Source: an uncultured Gemmatimonadota bacterium (GTDB lineage Bacteria; Gemmatimonadota; Gemmatimonadetes; Gemmatimonadales; Gemmatimonadaceae). From it: 64,000 nucleotides of DNA. How positions within the stretch are numbered: position 1 is the stretch's first letter; the number at the start of each line of letters is the position of its first letter. The notes under the pieces were generated by a model that ran no database searches, had not been told where the DNA came from, and saw nothing but the letters and a program-made list of their open reading frames with translations. The DNA is taken from assembly GCA_902825965.1 (NCBI GenBank), contig CADEDA010000003.1, forward strand, positions 221,149-285,148. The letters run 5' to 3'. The position numbers were made by a program, and so were the translations under genes. Shown one piece after another: positions 25,463 through 34,602 of this stretch.

Positions 25463-26872
25463 ATGAGCCTGCGCCACCCCGTCACCAAGATCGTCTGCAC
25501 CATCGGCCCCGCGTCGTCGAGCCCGGACGTGATCCGCAAGCTGATGCTCGCCGGGATGAACGTCGCGCGGCTCAACTTCTCGCACGGCACCCACGAGGCA
25601 CACGCCCGCACGGTCGCGAACATTCGCGGCATCGCGGAGGACCTGCGGCGTCCGGTCGCGATCCTCGGCGACCTGCAGGGTCCGCGGATCCGCATCGGGA
25701 TGCTGGCGGAGGCGATCGAGATCAAGGAAGGCGACAGCTTCGTGCTCGCGCCGGAGCAGGTCGCCACGGGCAAGGAGGTCCCGGTCACCTACGCCGACAT
25801 CGCGAAGGACGTGCGGACCGGCGGCCTGATCCTCGTCGACGACGGCCTGCTGGCCCTCGAGGTGACCGGCGTACACGGCGACCGTGTGGCCGTGAAGGTG
25901 CGCTACGGCGGGCTGCTCAAGTCCAACAAGGGCATGAACCTCCCGGGTATCGACGTCTCGGCCCCGTCGCTCACGGAGAAGGACCGGGCGGACATCCCCT
26001 TCGCGATCGAGCACGACCTCGAGTACCTGGCCCTCTCGTTCGTCCGGCGGCCGGAGGACATCCACGAGCTCCGCGCCCTGTTGCCCAAGGGGATGCTCAT
26101 CGTCGCGAAGATCGAGAAGGACTCCGCGCTCACGCGCATCGAGGAGATCCTCAAGGCGACCGACGCGGTGATGGTGGCGCGCGGCGACCTCGGTGTGGAA
26201 CTGCCGTTCGAGGAGGTGCCGATGCAGCAGAAGCGCATCATCGGCCTCGCGAGCCGCTACGGCCGTCCGGTGATCACCGCCACGCAGATGTTGGAGTCGA
26301 TGGTGCAGCATCCGCGCCCCACGCGCGCGGAGGCGAGTGATGTGGCCAACGCGATCCTCGATGGCACGGACGCCGTGATGCTCTCGGCCGGGACCGCCGC
26401 GGGCCTGCATCCGGTGCTCGCCGTGGAGGCCATGCGCCGCATCGCGTCGGCCGCGGAGGAGACGCCGGTCCAGCGCGGGCAGGGCATCGACCGCGTGACA
26501 CCGGGATCCGCCTCCGTGGAGGAGACGATCGCCTCGGCGTCGGTGACGGCCGTGCGGTTGCTCGGGGCGAATACCATGGTGGTGTTCACCAAGAGCGGCT
26601 TCTCCGCGCGCATCGTCGCGGCCCGCCGGCCCAACGTGCGCATCGTCGTGCTCACCGACAACGTGCGCACCTACCGCCAGCTCGCGATGGTCTGGGGCGT
26701 CGTGCCGTTCCTGGTGCCGCACTGCGACACCTACGAGCAGATGACCACGCTCGCGCGCGAGAAGCTCAAGGAGCACGCCCTCGCGCGACCGGGCGAACGC
26801 ATCGTCGTGACCGCGGGCGTACCGTTCGACGTGCCGGGGACCACCAACCAGCTCAAGGTCGAGACCGTCTGA
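25463..26872 (+). CDS. pyk: pyruvate kinase
   Basis: 469 residues, full length. It converts phosphoenolpyruvate and ADP to pyruvate and ATP. Signatures: KIVCTIGPASSSPDVIRKL, MNVARLNFSHGTHEAH, ILGDLQGPRIRIG, VAKIEKDSALTRIEEIL, MVARGDLGVELPFEEVP (metal/substrate site) and PVITATQMLESM. The C-terminal domain is shorter than in enzymes with a PEP-utilizer extension. It ends 1 base before the GTG of the next gene, so it lies in a compact operon with tal, the PhnP-like hydrolase and pgi. Confidence 0.97.
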   Translation: MSLRHPVTKIVCTIGPASSSPDVIRKLMLAGMNVARLNFSHGTHEAHARTVANIRGIAEDLRRPVAILGDLQGPRIRIGMLAEAIEIKEGDSFVLAPEQVATGKEVPVTYADIAKDVRTGGLILVDDGLLALEVTGVHGDRVAVKVRYGGLLKSNKGMNLPGIDVSAPSLTEKDRADIPFAIEHDLEYLALSFVRRPEDIHELRALLPKGMLIVAKIEKDSALTRIEEILKATDAVMVARGDLGVELPFEEVPMQQKRIIGLASRYGRPVITATQMLESMVQHPRPTRAEASDVANAILDGTDAVMLSAGTAAGLHPVLAVEAMRRIASAAEETPVQRGQGIDRVTPGSASVEETIASASVTAVRLLGANTMVVFTKSGFSARIVAARRPNVRIVVLTDNVRTYRQLAMVWGVVPFLVPHCDTYEQMTTLAREKLKEHALARPGERIVVTAGVPFDVPGTTNQLKVETV

Positions 26873-26873
26873 C

Positions 26874-27653
26874 GTGCGGCTGACCTTCCTCGGCACCGGC
26901 ACGAGTTTCGGCGTCCCGCAGATCGGTTGCGGCTGTGCCGTGTGCCGGTCCGATGACCCGCGGGACCGGCGCACCCGTGTGGCCGCGGTGCTGGCGCGGC
27001 GCGATCGCGCGCTGCTGTTCGACACGCCGCCGGAACTGCGGCTCCAACTGCTCGCCACGGGGATCGACCGCGTGGACGCCGTGCTCTACACGCACGACCA
27101 TGCGGACCATACGCACGGCATCGACGACCTGCGCGCGATCTCGGTGCGCACGGGCGCGCTGCCGCTCTACGGTCCGGTGGAGGCACTCGACGGGCTGGCC
27201 CAGCGCTTCCCCTACATCTTCGACCCCAACGTGAAGCCGCTGCCGGGCACCTCGAAGCCCGAGGGCAGCCGCGTGCCATTGGAGCCCGGCGTGCGGGTCG
27301 CGATCGCCGGGTTCGACGTGCTGCCGATCGAGGTGCCGCACGGACGCATCCGCGTGTTCGGTTACCGAGTCGGTCCTGTGGCGTACATCACGGACGCCAA
27401 GTCGTTGCCGGACGCCGCCGTGGCACAACTCGCTGGCGTGGAGGTGCTGGTGCTCAACGCCCTGTTCCGCCGGCAGCACCCCTCGCACTTCTCCATCGAC
27501 GAGGCCGTCGCCGCCGCACGGGCGGTCGGCGCCTCGCGCACCTTCCTCACCCACCTGACGCACGAGACCGGGCATGCGGAGCTCGAGGCGTCACTGCCGC
27601 CGGACATCCGGCCGGCGTACGACGGCCTCGCCGTGGAGATCGGCACCGAATGA
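26874..27653 (+). CDS. PhnP-like metallo-beta-lactamase-fold hydrolase
   Basis: 259 residues from GTG 26874. The N-terminus LTFLGTGTSFGVPQIGCGCAVC carries the extra Cys cluster (CGCAVC) that binds a structural zinc in PhnP-type phosphodiesterases. The catalytic metal motif is YTHDHADHTHGIDDL, with further ligands in IEVPHGRIRVFG, YITDAKSL and FLTHLTHETGH. PhnP opens cyclic ribose phosphates; here, without phosphonate genes and inside a glycolytic operon, the substrate may be another cyclic or damaged phosphate (inference). It overlaps pgi by ATGA. Confidence 0.85.
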   Translation: MRLTFLGTGTSFGVPQIGCGCAVCRSDDPRDRRTRVAAVLARRDRALLFDTPPELRLQLLATGIDRVDAVLYTHDHADHTHGIDDLRAISVRTGALPLYGPVEALDGLAQRFPYIFDPNVKPLPGTSKPEGSRVPLEPGVRVAIAGFDVLPIEVPHGRIRVFGYRVGPVAYITDAKSLPDAAVAQLAGVEVLVLNALFRRQHPSHFSIDEAVAAARAVGASRTFLTHLTHETGHAELEASLPPDIRPAYDGLAVEIGTE

Positions 27654-29038
27654 CGATCCAGCTCGATGTGACGGGCATGATGCGCAGCGCGGTGCCCACC
27701 GGGGCCACACCGGAGGCGCTCGCGGCGCTGGCCCCGCGTCTCGCCGCGGCGCACGAGGGGCTGCTGGCCGACGCCGCGCGCGGCGTGCTCGGCTTCCGCG
27801 AACTCGAGGCGCAGGCGGCCGAACGAGCCCGTGTGCTCGCGTGGGCCGCGGCACAGCGCGGGAGCTGCGACGACGTCGTGGTGCTGGGGATCGGCGGATC
27901 GGCACTGGGCGCGGTGGCGCTGCGCACCGCGCTGCTGCCGCGCGACTGGAACCTGCGATCGCCGGCGCAACGCGGCGGGCGACCGCGTCTGCACGTGCTC
28001 GACAACGTGGACCCGCGCTCCGTGCGTGGCCTGCTCGAGCTCGTGGATCCCACGCGCACGCGATTCCTCGTGATCTCCAAGTCGGGGAGTACGGCCGAGA
28101 CCATGTCGCAGTACCTGCTCGTGCGCGAGCGGCTGCGGGCAGCGGGGCGCAGTCCCGCCGAGGGACTGGCGTACGTGACGGACCCGGTGAAGGGCGTGCT
28201 CCGCCGCTTGGCCGCCGCCGACGGCGTGCCGACCTTCGATGTGCCCGCGAACGTCGGGGGCCGATTCTCCGTGCTCTCGCCCGTGGGCATGCTGCCGGCC
28301 GCGCTGCTGGGCATGGACGTGGACGCGATGGTCGCCGGCGCGATCGCGATGCGGGACCGCTGTGCCTCCGGGGTGCTGCAGCAGAACCCGGCGCTCGCGT
28401 TCGCGGGTCTGCAATGGCGCGCGCATGCGGAGGCGGGGCAGGGCATGCAGGTGCTGATGCCGTACTCCGACGCGTTCCGCGACCTCGCGCCGTGGTTCGT
28501 GCAGCTGTGGGCGGAGAGCCTCGGCAAGGTGACGCCGGCCGGTGCCCATGTGGGCCCGACGCCGATCGTTGCCGTGGGCGCCACCGACCAGCACGCCCAG
28601 GTGCAGCTGTTCATGGAGGGCCCGGTGGACAAGACCGTCACCTTCATCGACGTCGAGGAGATGGACGGCGGTGACCTGACGATCCCGTCCGTCGGTGCGG
28701 ACGGACCGGCTGAGCTCGCGTACCTCGGCGGGCACGGTTTCGGCAAGCTGTTGCGCGCGGAGTGCCGTGCGACGGCGGGGGCGCTCACCAAGTCCGGCCG
28801 CCCGACGATGACGATCCGCGTGACCCGCGCCGACGCCTTGCACCTGGGCGGCCTCTTCATGCTCTTCGAGCTGGCGACGATCTACGGCGGGCAGCTCTAC
28901 GGCGTGGACCCGCTGGACCAGCCGGGGGTGGAGCTCGGCAAACAGCTCACCTACTACCAGTTCGGGCACCCCGACTGGCAGCACATGAAAGTGATCTGGG
29001 ATACACTCCCGGGCTCCGACCCGGCCTGGGTGATCTAG
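27650..29038 (+). CDS. pgi: glucose-6-phosphate isomerase
   Basis: 462 residues from ATG 27650 in an ATGA overlap. It interconverts glucose-6-phosphate and fructose-6-phosphate. SIS-fold motifs: VVVLGIGGSALGAVALRTAL, FLVISKSGSTAETMSQYLLV, FSVLSPVGMLPAALLG, and LGKQLTYYQFGHPDW near the end. It is shorter than the E. coli enzyme and matches the type found in tal-pgi fusions, agreeing with the long transaldolase upstream. A hairpin at 29044 follows the stop, so the tal-pyk-hydrolase-pgi transcript may end here. Confidence 0.93.
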   Translation: MTIQLDVTGMMRSAVPTGATPEALAALAPRLAAAHEGLLADAARGVLGFRELEAQAAERARVLAWAAAQRGSCDDVVVLGIGGSALGAVALRTALLPRDWNLRSPAQRGGRPRLHVLDNVDPRSVRGLLELVDPTRTRFLVISKSGSTAETMSQYLLVRERLRAAGRSPAEGLAYVTDPVKGVLRRLAAADGVPTFDVPANVGGRFSVLSPVGMLPAALLGMDVDAMVAGAIAMRDRCASGVLQQNPALAFAGLQWRAHAEAGQGMQVLMPYSDAFRDLAPWFVQLWAESLGKVTPAGAHVGPTPIVAVGATDQHAQVQLFMEGPVDKTVTFIDVEEMDGGDLTIPSVGADGPAELAYLGGHGFGKLLRAECRATAGALTKSGRPTMTIRVTRADALHLGGLFMLFELATIYGGQLYGVDPLDQPGVELGKQLTYYQFGHPDWQHMKVIWDTLPGSDPAWVI

Positions 29039-29043
29039 GCGCG

Positions 29044-29069
29044 TTGCCCTCCCCGCGGGGCAGGGGCAA
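29044..29069 (+). terminator. hairpin after pgi
   Basis: TTGCCC 29044-29049 pairs with GGGCAA at the right end (29064-29069), enclosing the inner palindrome CCCCGCGGGG (29051-29060). It begins 6 bases after the pgi stop. Pairing between the two stems is imperfect, so the call is moderate. Confidence 0.5.
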
Positions 29070-29161
29070 ATTGCCAGGATGCCGTCGGCGCGCCGGAGTC
29101 CCGGTCCGCCCGCGCGCGGTGCGTGGCGCCGCGTGCTCTCCCATCCCACCCGCCCAGAACG

Positions 29162-30583
29162 ATGTCCAAGGCTCCTGACTCCCTCCACCGCGTCCTCGGC
29201 GCGGCGATCACGATCGACGGTTCGCAACTCGCGGTGAAGGACCCGGCCGCGCTCGCCGGGCCGATGATGGACGCGCTGGTGCGCCTGGCGGTGTTCGGCG
29301 GGACGGAGGAGAAGGATTGGGCGCGTTGGGTGATCTGGGAGGCCGGGCGTGCGGTGGGCACGTACTCCGCGTCGATCCACGACTTCTACATGGCGCGCGG
29401 GCGCGGGGACGTGAAGGGCGTCACGGTGCCGGCGATCAACGTCCGCGGTGCCGCCTACGACACCGCGCGCGCGATCTTCCGCACCGCGATCGCCCTCGAG
29501 GGCGGCGCGTTCCTGCTGGAGATCGCCCGCTCGGAGATCGCGTATACCGAGCAGCGGCCGGCCGAGTACGTCGCCGTGATGCTCGCGGCCGCGCTGCGTG
29601 AAGGGTACCGCGGCCCGGTCTTCATCCAGGGCGACCACTTCCAGGTGAACGCCAAGAAGTACAAGGCCGACCCGGGCCCCGAGGTGGCGGCCGTGAAGCA
29701 GCTGGCCACCGAGGCGATCGCGGCGGGCTTCTACAACATCGACCTCGACACCTCGACGCTGGTGGACCTGGCCCACCCGACGCTCGAGGCGCAGCAGCGG
29801 CTCAACTTCGAGGTGGGGGTCGAACTCACCCGGCACGTGCGGGCACTCGAACCCAAGGGCGTGACGATCTCGCTGGGCGGGGAGATCGGCGAGGTGGGCA
29901 CCGAGAACTCGACCGTCGCCGAGCTCGAGGCCTTCATGGACGGGTACAACCGCACGCTGCAGGCGCAGGCGCCGGGCATGGTGGGGCTCTCCAAGATCTC
30001 CGTGCAGTCGGGCACGTCGCATGGCGGCGTGGTGCTCGCGGACGGTTCGATCGCGGACGTGAAGCTCGACTTCAAGACCCTCGAGGACCTGTCGCGGGTG
30101 TCGCGCGAGAAGTACGGGCTCTCGGGCGCGGTGCAGCACGGGGCCTCCACGCTGCCGGACGACGCGTTCTTCCACTTCCCGCGCACCGAGACGGCGGAGA
30201 TCCATCTCGCGACCGGGTTCCAGAACATGCTGTACGACCACCTGCCGACGGCGCTGCGCGAGGAGATCTACGGCTGGTTGCGCAGCAACGCCGCCGACGA
30301 GCGCAAGGCGGGCGACAGTGACGAGCAGTTCTTCTACAAGACGCGCAAGAAGGCGCTCGGGCCGTTCAAGGCGAAGCTCTGGGACCTGGACGCCACCACC
30401 AAGGCGGCGCTGGCCAAGGCCTACGACGCCAAGTTCACCTTCCTCTTCGAGAAGCTCGGGGTGGGCGGAACATCCGCCGCCGTGCGGCGGTATGTGACGG
30501 GTCCGGCCATCAAGCGGTCGGCACCCGGTACCGGAGGCCCCGCCGTCGAGGCGGCGCCGGACGATGCCGAAGCGGGCGAGTAG
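29162..30583 (+). CDS. class II fructose-bisphosphate aldolase
   Basis: 473 residues from ATG 29162 (MSKAPDSLHRVLGAAITI). Zinc-dependent aldolase fold; candidate metal and substrate motifs are VFIQGDHFQVNAKKY (zinc His), NIDLDTSTLVDL, ISLGGEIGEVGTENS and KISVQSGTSHGG. GAVQHGASTLPDDAFFHFP is the C-terminal substrate loop. It is longer than E. coli FbaA and resembles the ~450-residue branch; a tagatose- or other ketose-bisphosphate specificity cannot be excluded. Context with tal, pyk and pgi supports a glycolytic/gluconeogenic role. The tail is rich in Ala, Gly and acidic residues. Confidence 0.85.
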   Translation: MSKAPDSLHRVLGAAITIDGSQLAVKDPAALAGPMMDALVRLAVFGGTEEKDWARWVIWEAGRAVGTYSASIHDFYMARGRGDVKGVTVPAINVRGAAYDTARAIFRTAIALEGGAFLLEIARSEIAYTEQRPAEYVAVMLAAALREGYRGPVFIQGDHFQVNAKKYKADPGPEVAAVKQLATEAIAAGFYNIDLDTSTLVDLAHPTLEAQQRLNFEVGVELTRHVRALEPKGVTISLGGEIGEVGTENSTVAELEAFMDGYNRTLQAQAPGMVGLSKISVQSGTSHGGVVLADGSIADVKLDFKTLEDLSRVSREKYGLSGAVQHGASTLPDDAFFHFPRTETAEIHLATGFQNMLYDHLPTALREEIYGWLRSNAADERKAGDSDEQFFYKTRKKALGPFKAKLWDLDATTKAALAKAYDAKFTFLFEKLGVGGTSAAVRRYVTGPAIKRSAPGTGGPAVEAAPDDAEAGE

Positions 30584-30653
30584 GACGGTCGGGATCCACT
30601 CGACCCGTGCCCCCATCACGCGCGCGCGACGCGCAATAGCAAGGAGCAACACG

Positions 30654-31541
30654 ATGCGGCGTATTCTTCTGACTGGTGTGCTGGCGCTCGCGGCGACCGC
30701 CTGCGTCTCCAAGTCCGAGTATGACAAGCAGATCGAACAGGTGACGGCCATCTCCGCGGAGAAGGACTCGCTGCTGCAGGAGGTGCTGCAGACCTCGCAG
30801 TTCATCTCCGAGGTCAACTCCGAGCTCGACAAGGTGAAGAGCGGCCAGCCGGTGGTGAAGGCGGGCGGTGAGATGGAGCAGATGTCGCCGACCGAGGCGC
30901 GCAAGGCGCTCGCCGAGCGGGTCAAGGGCCTCACGGCGCGCCTCAAGGATTCGGAGGACCGCCTCGCCGCGAGCCGCCGCCGTGTGAGCCAGCTGGCCTC
31001 CAACAACACCGGCCTCACGGCGCAGGTCGCGCAGTACGACTCGACCATCAAGTCCTTCCAGGCACTGATCGACAACCAGAAGGCCGAGATCGTCTCGCTG
31101 CTCGACCAGGTGTCGGTGCTGACCTCCGAGAACATGTCGCTCCGCGACGCGAACGCGCAGTTGGAGACGCAGCGCGCCGAGCTGAACGCGAGCTTCACGT
31201 CGCTCACCACCGAGTCGAACACGGTGTACTGGGTGGCCGGCAAGAAGGACGACCTCATCAAGCGCGGCATCATCGAGCAGCGCGGCGGCATGCTGGGCAT
31301 CGGCAAGACGCAGGTGCTCGCCCGCACGCTCGATGCCGGCGAGTTCACGACGATCGACCGCCTGCAGATGCGCGAGATCACGCTGCCCGACCCGACCAAG
31401 CAGTACCGCATCATCTCCACGAACGACCTCGGCGGCTTGGATTCCGCGCCGGCCGATGGCAAGTTCAAGGGGTCGCTGAAGATCCAGTCGCCGGAGACCT
31501 TCTGGCGCCCCTCGAAGTTCCTCGTGTTGATGGAGCTCTAA
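30654..31541 (+). CDS. coiled-coil lipoprotein of unknown function
   Basis: 295 residues from ATG 30654 with AAGGAG at 30641-30646. Signal peptide and lipobox LAATAC give a lipidated Cys17. Residues about 25-200 are heptad-rich coiled coil (KQIEQVTAISAEKDSLLQEV, ASRRRVSQLASNNTGL, QLETQRAELNASFTSL). The C-terminal globular part has YWVAGKKDDLIKRGIIEQRGG and ends WRPSKFLVLMEL. It is a predicted envelope protein similar in layout to surface lipoproteins of Bacteroidota and Gemmatimonadota. No function can be given. It starts a compact run with ytxH and brkB. Confidence 0.7.
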   Translation: MRRILLTGVLALAATACVSKSEYDKQIEQVTAISAEKDSLLQEVLQTSQFISEVNSELDKVKSGQPVVKAGGEMEQMSPTEARKALAERVKGLTARLKDSEDRLAASRRRVSQLASNNTGLTAQVAQYDSTIKSFQALIDNQKAEIVSLLDQVSVLTSENMSLRDANAQLETQRAELNASFTSLTTESNTVYWVAGKKDDLIKRGIIEQRGGMLGIGKTQVLARTLDAGEFTTIDRLQMREITLPDPTKQYRIISTNDLGGLDSAPADGKFKGSLKIQSPETFWRPSKFLVLMEL

Positions 31542-31551
31542 GGAGACCGAC

Positions 31552-31890
31552 GTGTCCGACTCGAATGGCGGGGAACCGACCGTGGTGGTCGAACGGCGGT
31601 CGGGTGGCGGGATGGGACTCTTCCTGCTCGGTCTGGCGCTGGGTGCCGGACTGGCCCTGCTCTACGCACCGCAGTCGGGGGCGGAGACCCGTGCCGACCT
31701 CCGGCGCGGGGCACGGAAACTCAAACGGCGCGTCCGCGACCTGGCGGACGACACCACCGAGGCGGCCGGGGAACTCTCCCGGTCGGCTCGGGACGCCGCC
31801 CGCGAGGCCCGTGAGACCCTTGAACGGCGCCTGGCGCGGCACCAGCGCCCGCGCGCCACGGACGATGAGGACGAGGACATCGGCGTCTGA
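31552..31890 (+). CDS. YtxH-domain protein
   Basis: 112 residues from GTG 31552, preceded by AAGGAG (31541-31546). A single membrane helix (GGGMGLFLLGLALGAGLALL) is followed by the YtxH signature YAPQSGAETRADLRRGARKL and a charged amphipathic helix, then an acidic tail ([10 protein letters not shown]). YtxH proteins are small stress-associated membrane proteins of poorly known role. The stop TGA (31888-31890) appears to overlap the CTG start of the BrkB gene. Confidence 0.85.
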   Translation: MSDSNGGEPTVVVERRSGGGMGLFLLGLALGAGLALLYAPQSGAETRADLRRGARKLKRRVRDLADDTTEAAGELSRSARDAAREARETLERRLARHQRPRATDDEDEDIGV

Positions 31891-32882
31891 GAGCCCTCGG
31901 GCGTTTCCTGGCGGATGTCTGGCGTCGCGCTGACGCCGACGATGCACTGTTCCTGGCCGGCGGGGTGGCGTTCAACGTCCTCCTCGCCGGCATTCCGTTC
32001 TTTCTGCTCCTCGCGGCGGGCCTCGGCTACATCCTGAAGCAGTCCCCCGACGACGCGGTGCGCGTGGTCCAGGCCGCACTCGGCACCTGGCTGCCGGCCC
32101 GCATCGTCGCCGAGGGCACCATCCTCGACCCCGTGCTCGCGGACGTGGTGCGCACACGCGCCCTCGTCGGCTTCTGGGGTGTGGTCGCGTTCGTCTGGTT
32201 CTCCATGCGGCTGTTCACCTCGCTGCGCGCCGTGCTCGCGTTCGTGTTCATGCTCGGCCGCGACCGCGGGTACTTCCACGGCAAACTCGTGGACTTCTAC
32301 CTGATAGTGTTCTCCGTGATCCTCATGACCACCTGGGTCACCGTGAACACCTGGCTGCTCGTGACCAGCGGCCGTGTGGGCGAGACCCTCACGCGCGTGG
32401 GGGTGCTCGAGGACGCGACCGGTGCGCTGGGCTTCTGGGTGGGCCGTGTGGCCGGGTTGCTGGCGCTCGCGGCGATCTTCGTCGGGCTCTACCGCTGGCT
32501 GCCCCGCAGCCGCACCCCGTGGCGCCCGACCTTCGTGGGGGCCGCGGCCGCCACCGCGCTCTTCGAACTCGCCCGCTGGCTGTTCGCGGAGTTCATGCGC
32601 GCCTACTCGCCGACGTCGCTCTACACCGGCACGCTCGGCGCCATCTTCATCGTCATCTTCTGGACCTACTACGCCGCCTTGATGTTCGTCATCGGCGCCG
32701 AAGTGGCGCATATTGTCGAACTCCGGCTGATCGAACGCGGCGACCTGCCCGCTCGCTCCCCCCTCACCGGCGAGTTCAAGTCCACCAGCCACGCCCGGGC
32801 GTCGGGGGCGATCGACCGCCTGCGTGCGTCACGCCCCTCGCCGGGCGACGTCCCGACCGTCCCACCGGATCCCTCGCCATGA
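31887..32882 (+). CDS. YihY/BrkB-family inner-membrane protein, probable CTG start
   Basis: About 331 residues with six hydrophobic segments. The family N-terminus ([20 protein letters not shown]) is encoded upstream of the first standard start, GTG 31965, in an open frame that begins after a stop at 31866. The only near-cognate starts there are CTG codons; CTG 31887 overlaps the ytxH stop (CTGA) and has GAGGA 9 bases before it. GTG 31965 would remove the conserved first segment. Other motifs: [17 protein letters not shown], [17 protein letters not shown] [17 protein letters not shown], and [21 protein letters not shown]. Function is uncertain. The stop overlaps the next gene as ATGA. Confidence 0.8.
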   Translation: MRALGRFLADVWRRADADDALFLAGGVAFNVLLAGIPFFLLLAAGLGYILKQSPDDAVRVVQAALGTWLPARIVAEGTILDPVLADVVRTRALVGFWGVVAFVWFSMRLFTSLRAVLAFVFMLGRDRGYFHGKLVDFYLIVFSVILMTTWVTVNTWLLVTSGRVGETLTRVGVLEDATGALGFWVGRVAGLLALAAIFVGLYRWLPRSRTPWRPTFVGAAAATALFELARWLFAEFMRAYSPTSLYTGTLGAIFIVIFWTYYAALMFVIGAEVAHIVELRLIERGDLPARSPLTGEFKSTSHARASGAIDRLRASRPSPGDVPTVPPDPSP

Positions 32883-33919
32883 CCACGCCGATCGACCTTC
32901 GCAGCGACACCGTCACCACACCCACGGCGGCGATGCGTCGCGCGATGGCCGAGGCGGAGGTGGGGGACGACGTACTCGACGGGGATCCGACGGTGCGCCG
33001 GCTCGAGGCGCGCGTGGCGGACCTGCTCGGCAAGCCCCAGGTGCTGTTCTTCCCGACCGGCACCATGGCCAATCAGGCGGCGCTCTGGTTGCAGGGGGAG
33101 CCGGGCACGGAGGTGTACTGCCACGACGATTCGCACATCGTGAACTGGGAGATCGCGGGTACCGCCGCGCTGGCGGGGCTGCAGGTGCGGATGGTGCGTG
33201 GTGGTCCGGTGCTCGACGCGGCCGCGCTCCACGCCGCCTTCCGGCGGCCGTTCTCCATCCACGCGCCGCGCGCATCGCTGGTGTGCGCGGAGAACACGCA
33301 CAACGGTGCCGGCGGGATGGTGACGCGCCTCGAGCAGCTGCGCGCGATCCGCGATACGGCCGCCGAGGCGGGACTGCCGCTGCACCTCGACGGGGCACGC
33401 CTCTGGAACGCCTCGGTCGCGACGGGGACCTCGCTGGCGGACTTCGCGTCCTGTGCGGCCACGGTGATGGTGTCGTTCTCCAAGGGGTTGGGCGCGCCGG
33501 TCGGCGCCTGCCTGGCAGGCGATGCGGCCCCGATGCGCCGCGCGTGGGAGGTGCGCAAGCGGCTCGGCGGCGGCATGCGCCAGTCAGGCATCCTCGCGGC
33601 CGCGGCGCTGCACGGCCTCGACCATCATCTCGGCCGCCTGCACGAGGACCACGCCCGGGCGCGCCGCCTGGCGGAGGCGTTGGCGACGGTGCCCGGCGTC
33701 TCCGTGGTGCCACCCGACACCAACATCGTGATGATCGACCTGGTGGGCGGCCAGGAGTCGAGTGCGGTGGTGGAGCGGGCCAAGGCGCTGGGCGTGCGTT
33801 GCACCTCGTGGAACGCCACGCGTGTGCGCTGCGTGCTGCATCTCGACATCGACGATGCGGCGCTGGCGCGGGCGACGGCCGCGCTGGCCGAGGCGCTGCG
33901 CGAGGCGCTCCCCAAGTGA
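32879..33919 (+). CDS. ltaE: low-specificity threonine aldolase (beta-eliminating lyase)
   Basis: 346 residues from ATG 32879 in the ATGA overlap. PLP-dependent enzyme that cleaves threonine or allo-threonine to glycine and acetaldehyde. Motifs: [62 protein letters not shown] and the PLP lysine in [17 protein letters not shown]. Its 3' end overlaps the histidine kinase gene by GTGA, linking metabolism and signalling genes in one transcript, though a functional link is not shown. Confidence 0.92.
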   Translation: MTTPIDLRSDTVTTPTAAMRRAMAEAEVGDDVLDGDPTVRRLEARVADLLGKPQVLFFPTGTMANQAALWLQGEPGTEVYCHDDSHIVNWEIAGTAALAGLQVRMVRGGPVLDAAALHAAFRRPFSIHAPRASLVCAENTHNGAGGMVTRLEQLRAIRDTAAEAGLPLHLDGARLWNASVATGTSLADFASCAATVMVSFSKGLGAPVGACLAGDAAPMRRAWEVRKRLGGGMRQSGILAAAALHGLDHHLGRLHEDHARARRLAEALATVPGVSVVPPDTNIVMIDLVGGQESSAVVERAKALGVRCTSWNATRVRCVLHLDIDDAALARATAALAEALREALPK

Positions 33920-34602
33920 ACACCGACGAACACCGCGTCGCGGACGCCTCGCTGCGTCTGTTCGCCGCGGGCGAGCGCGAACTGCAGCGGATCGTCCTCG
34001 ACATGCACGACGGGCCAGTGCAGGACGTCTTCGCGGCCGTCTCGCACCTGCAACTGCTGGAACGCGAACTCGCCGACCGTCCGGCGCAGGCCCGTCGCGC
34101 CGGCCAGGCCGTCCAGCTCCTGGAGCGCGCGCTCAGCGAGGTGCGCACCCTCATCGGTGTCTTCCGCCCGCCGGGCTTCGAGCGTCGGGCGCTGGGCGCC
34201 ATCCTCGAGGGCCTCTGCGTGCAACACGAGGCGATGACCGACCAGCCGGTCGAGCTCACCATGGACGCGAACCTCGGGGACTGCGAGCTGCCGACGAAGA
34301 TCGCGCTCTACCGGATCCTGCAGGAGGCGCTGGCCAACGGCCATCGCCACGCACGGGCGACGCGGCAGACCGTGAGCGTGGAGCGACGCGGGGACGAGAT
34401 CCTCCTCACCGTCACCGACAACGGCCGTGGCTTCGACACGCCGCGCGTGCTCGCGGCCGAGGCGGACGTGGGCGTCGAGGGCGGCCACTTCGGGCTCCGG
34501 GGGATCCAGGACCGCGTGGCGATGCTCAGCGGCTCCTTCGCCCTCGACAGCACACCGGGGCAGGGCACGGTGCTGCGCATCTCCGTCCCGGCGGCCCGAT
34601 GA
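33916..34602 (+). CDS. soluble NarL-type sensor histidine kinase
   Basis: 228 residues from GTG 33916 (GTGA overlap with the aldolase stop). HisKA_3 dimerisation motif with His31 in LDMHDGPVQDVFAA, then HATPase motifs RILQEALANGHRHARAT, LTVTDNGRGFD and FGLRGIQDRVAML. No transmembrane or sensor domain is present, so it must take its signal from the cytoplasm or from a partner. The response regulator starts in an ATGA overlap, giving a complete two-component pair. Confidence 0.9.
   Translation: MNTDEHRVADASLRLFAAGERELQRIVLDMHDGPVQDVFAAVSHLQLLERELADRPAQARRAGQAVQLLERALSEVRTLIGVFRPPGFERRALGAILEGLCVQHEAMTDQPVELTMDANLGDCELPTKIALYRILQEALANGHRHARATRQTVSVERRGDEILLTVTDNGRGFDTPRVLAAEADVGVEGGHFGLRGIQDRVAMLSGSFALDSTPGQGTVLRISVPAAR

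Noticed and set aside
27362-31468. 1368-codon open frame on the minus strand
   Set aside because: It is antisense to pgi, fba and the lipoprotein gene, all with strong family motifs; its product has no recognisable domain and has the composition of a GC-rich shadow frame.
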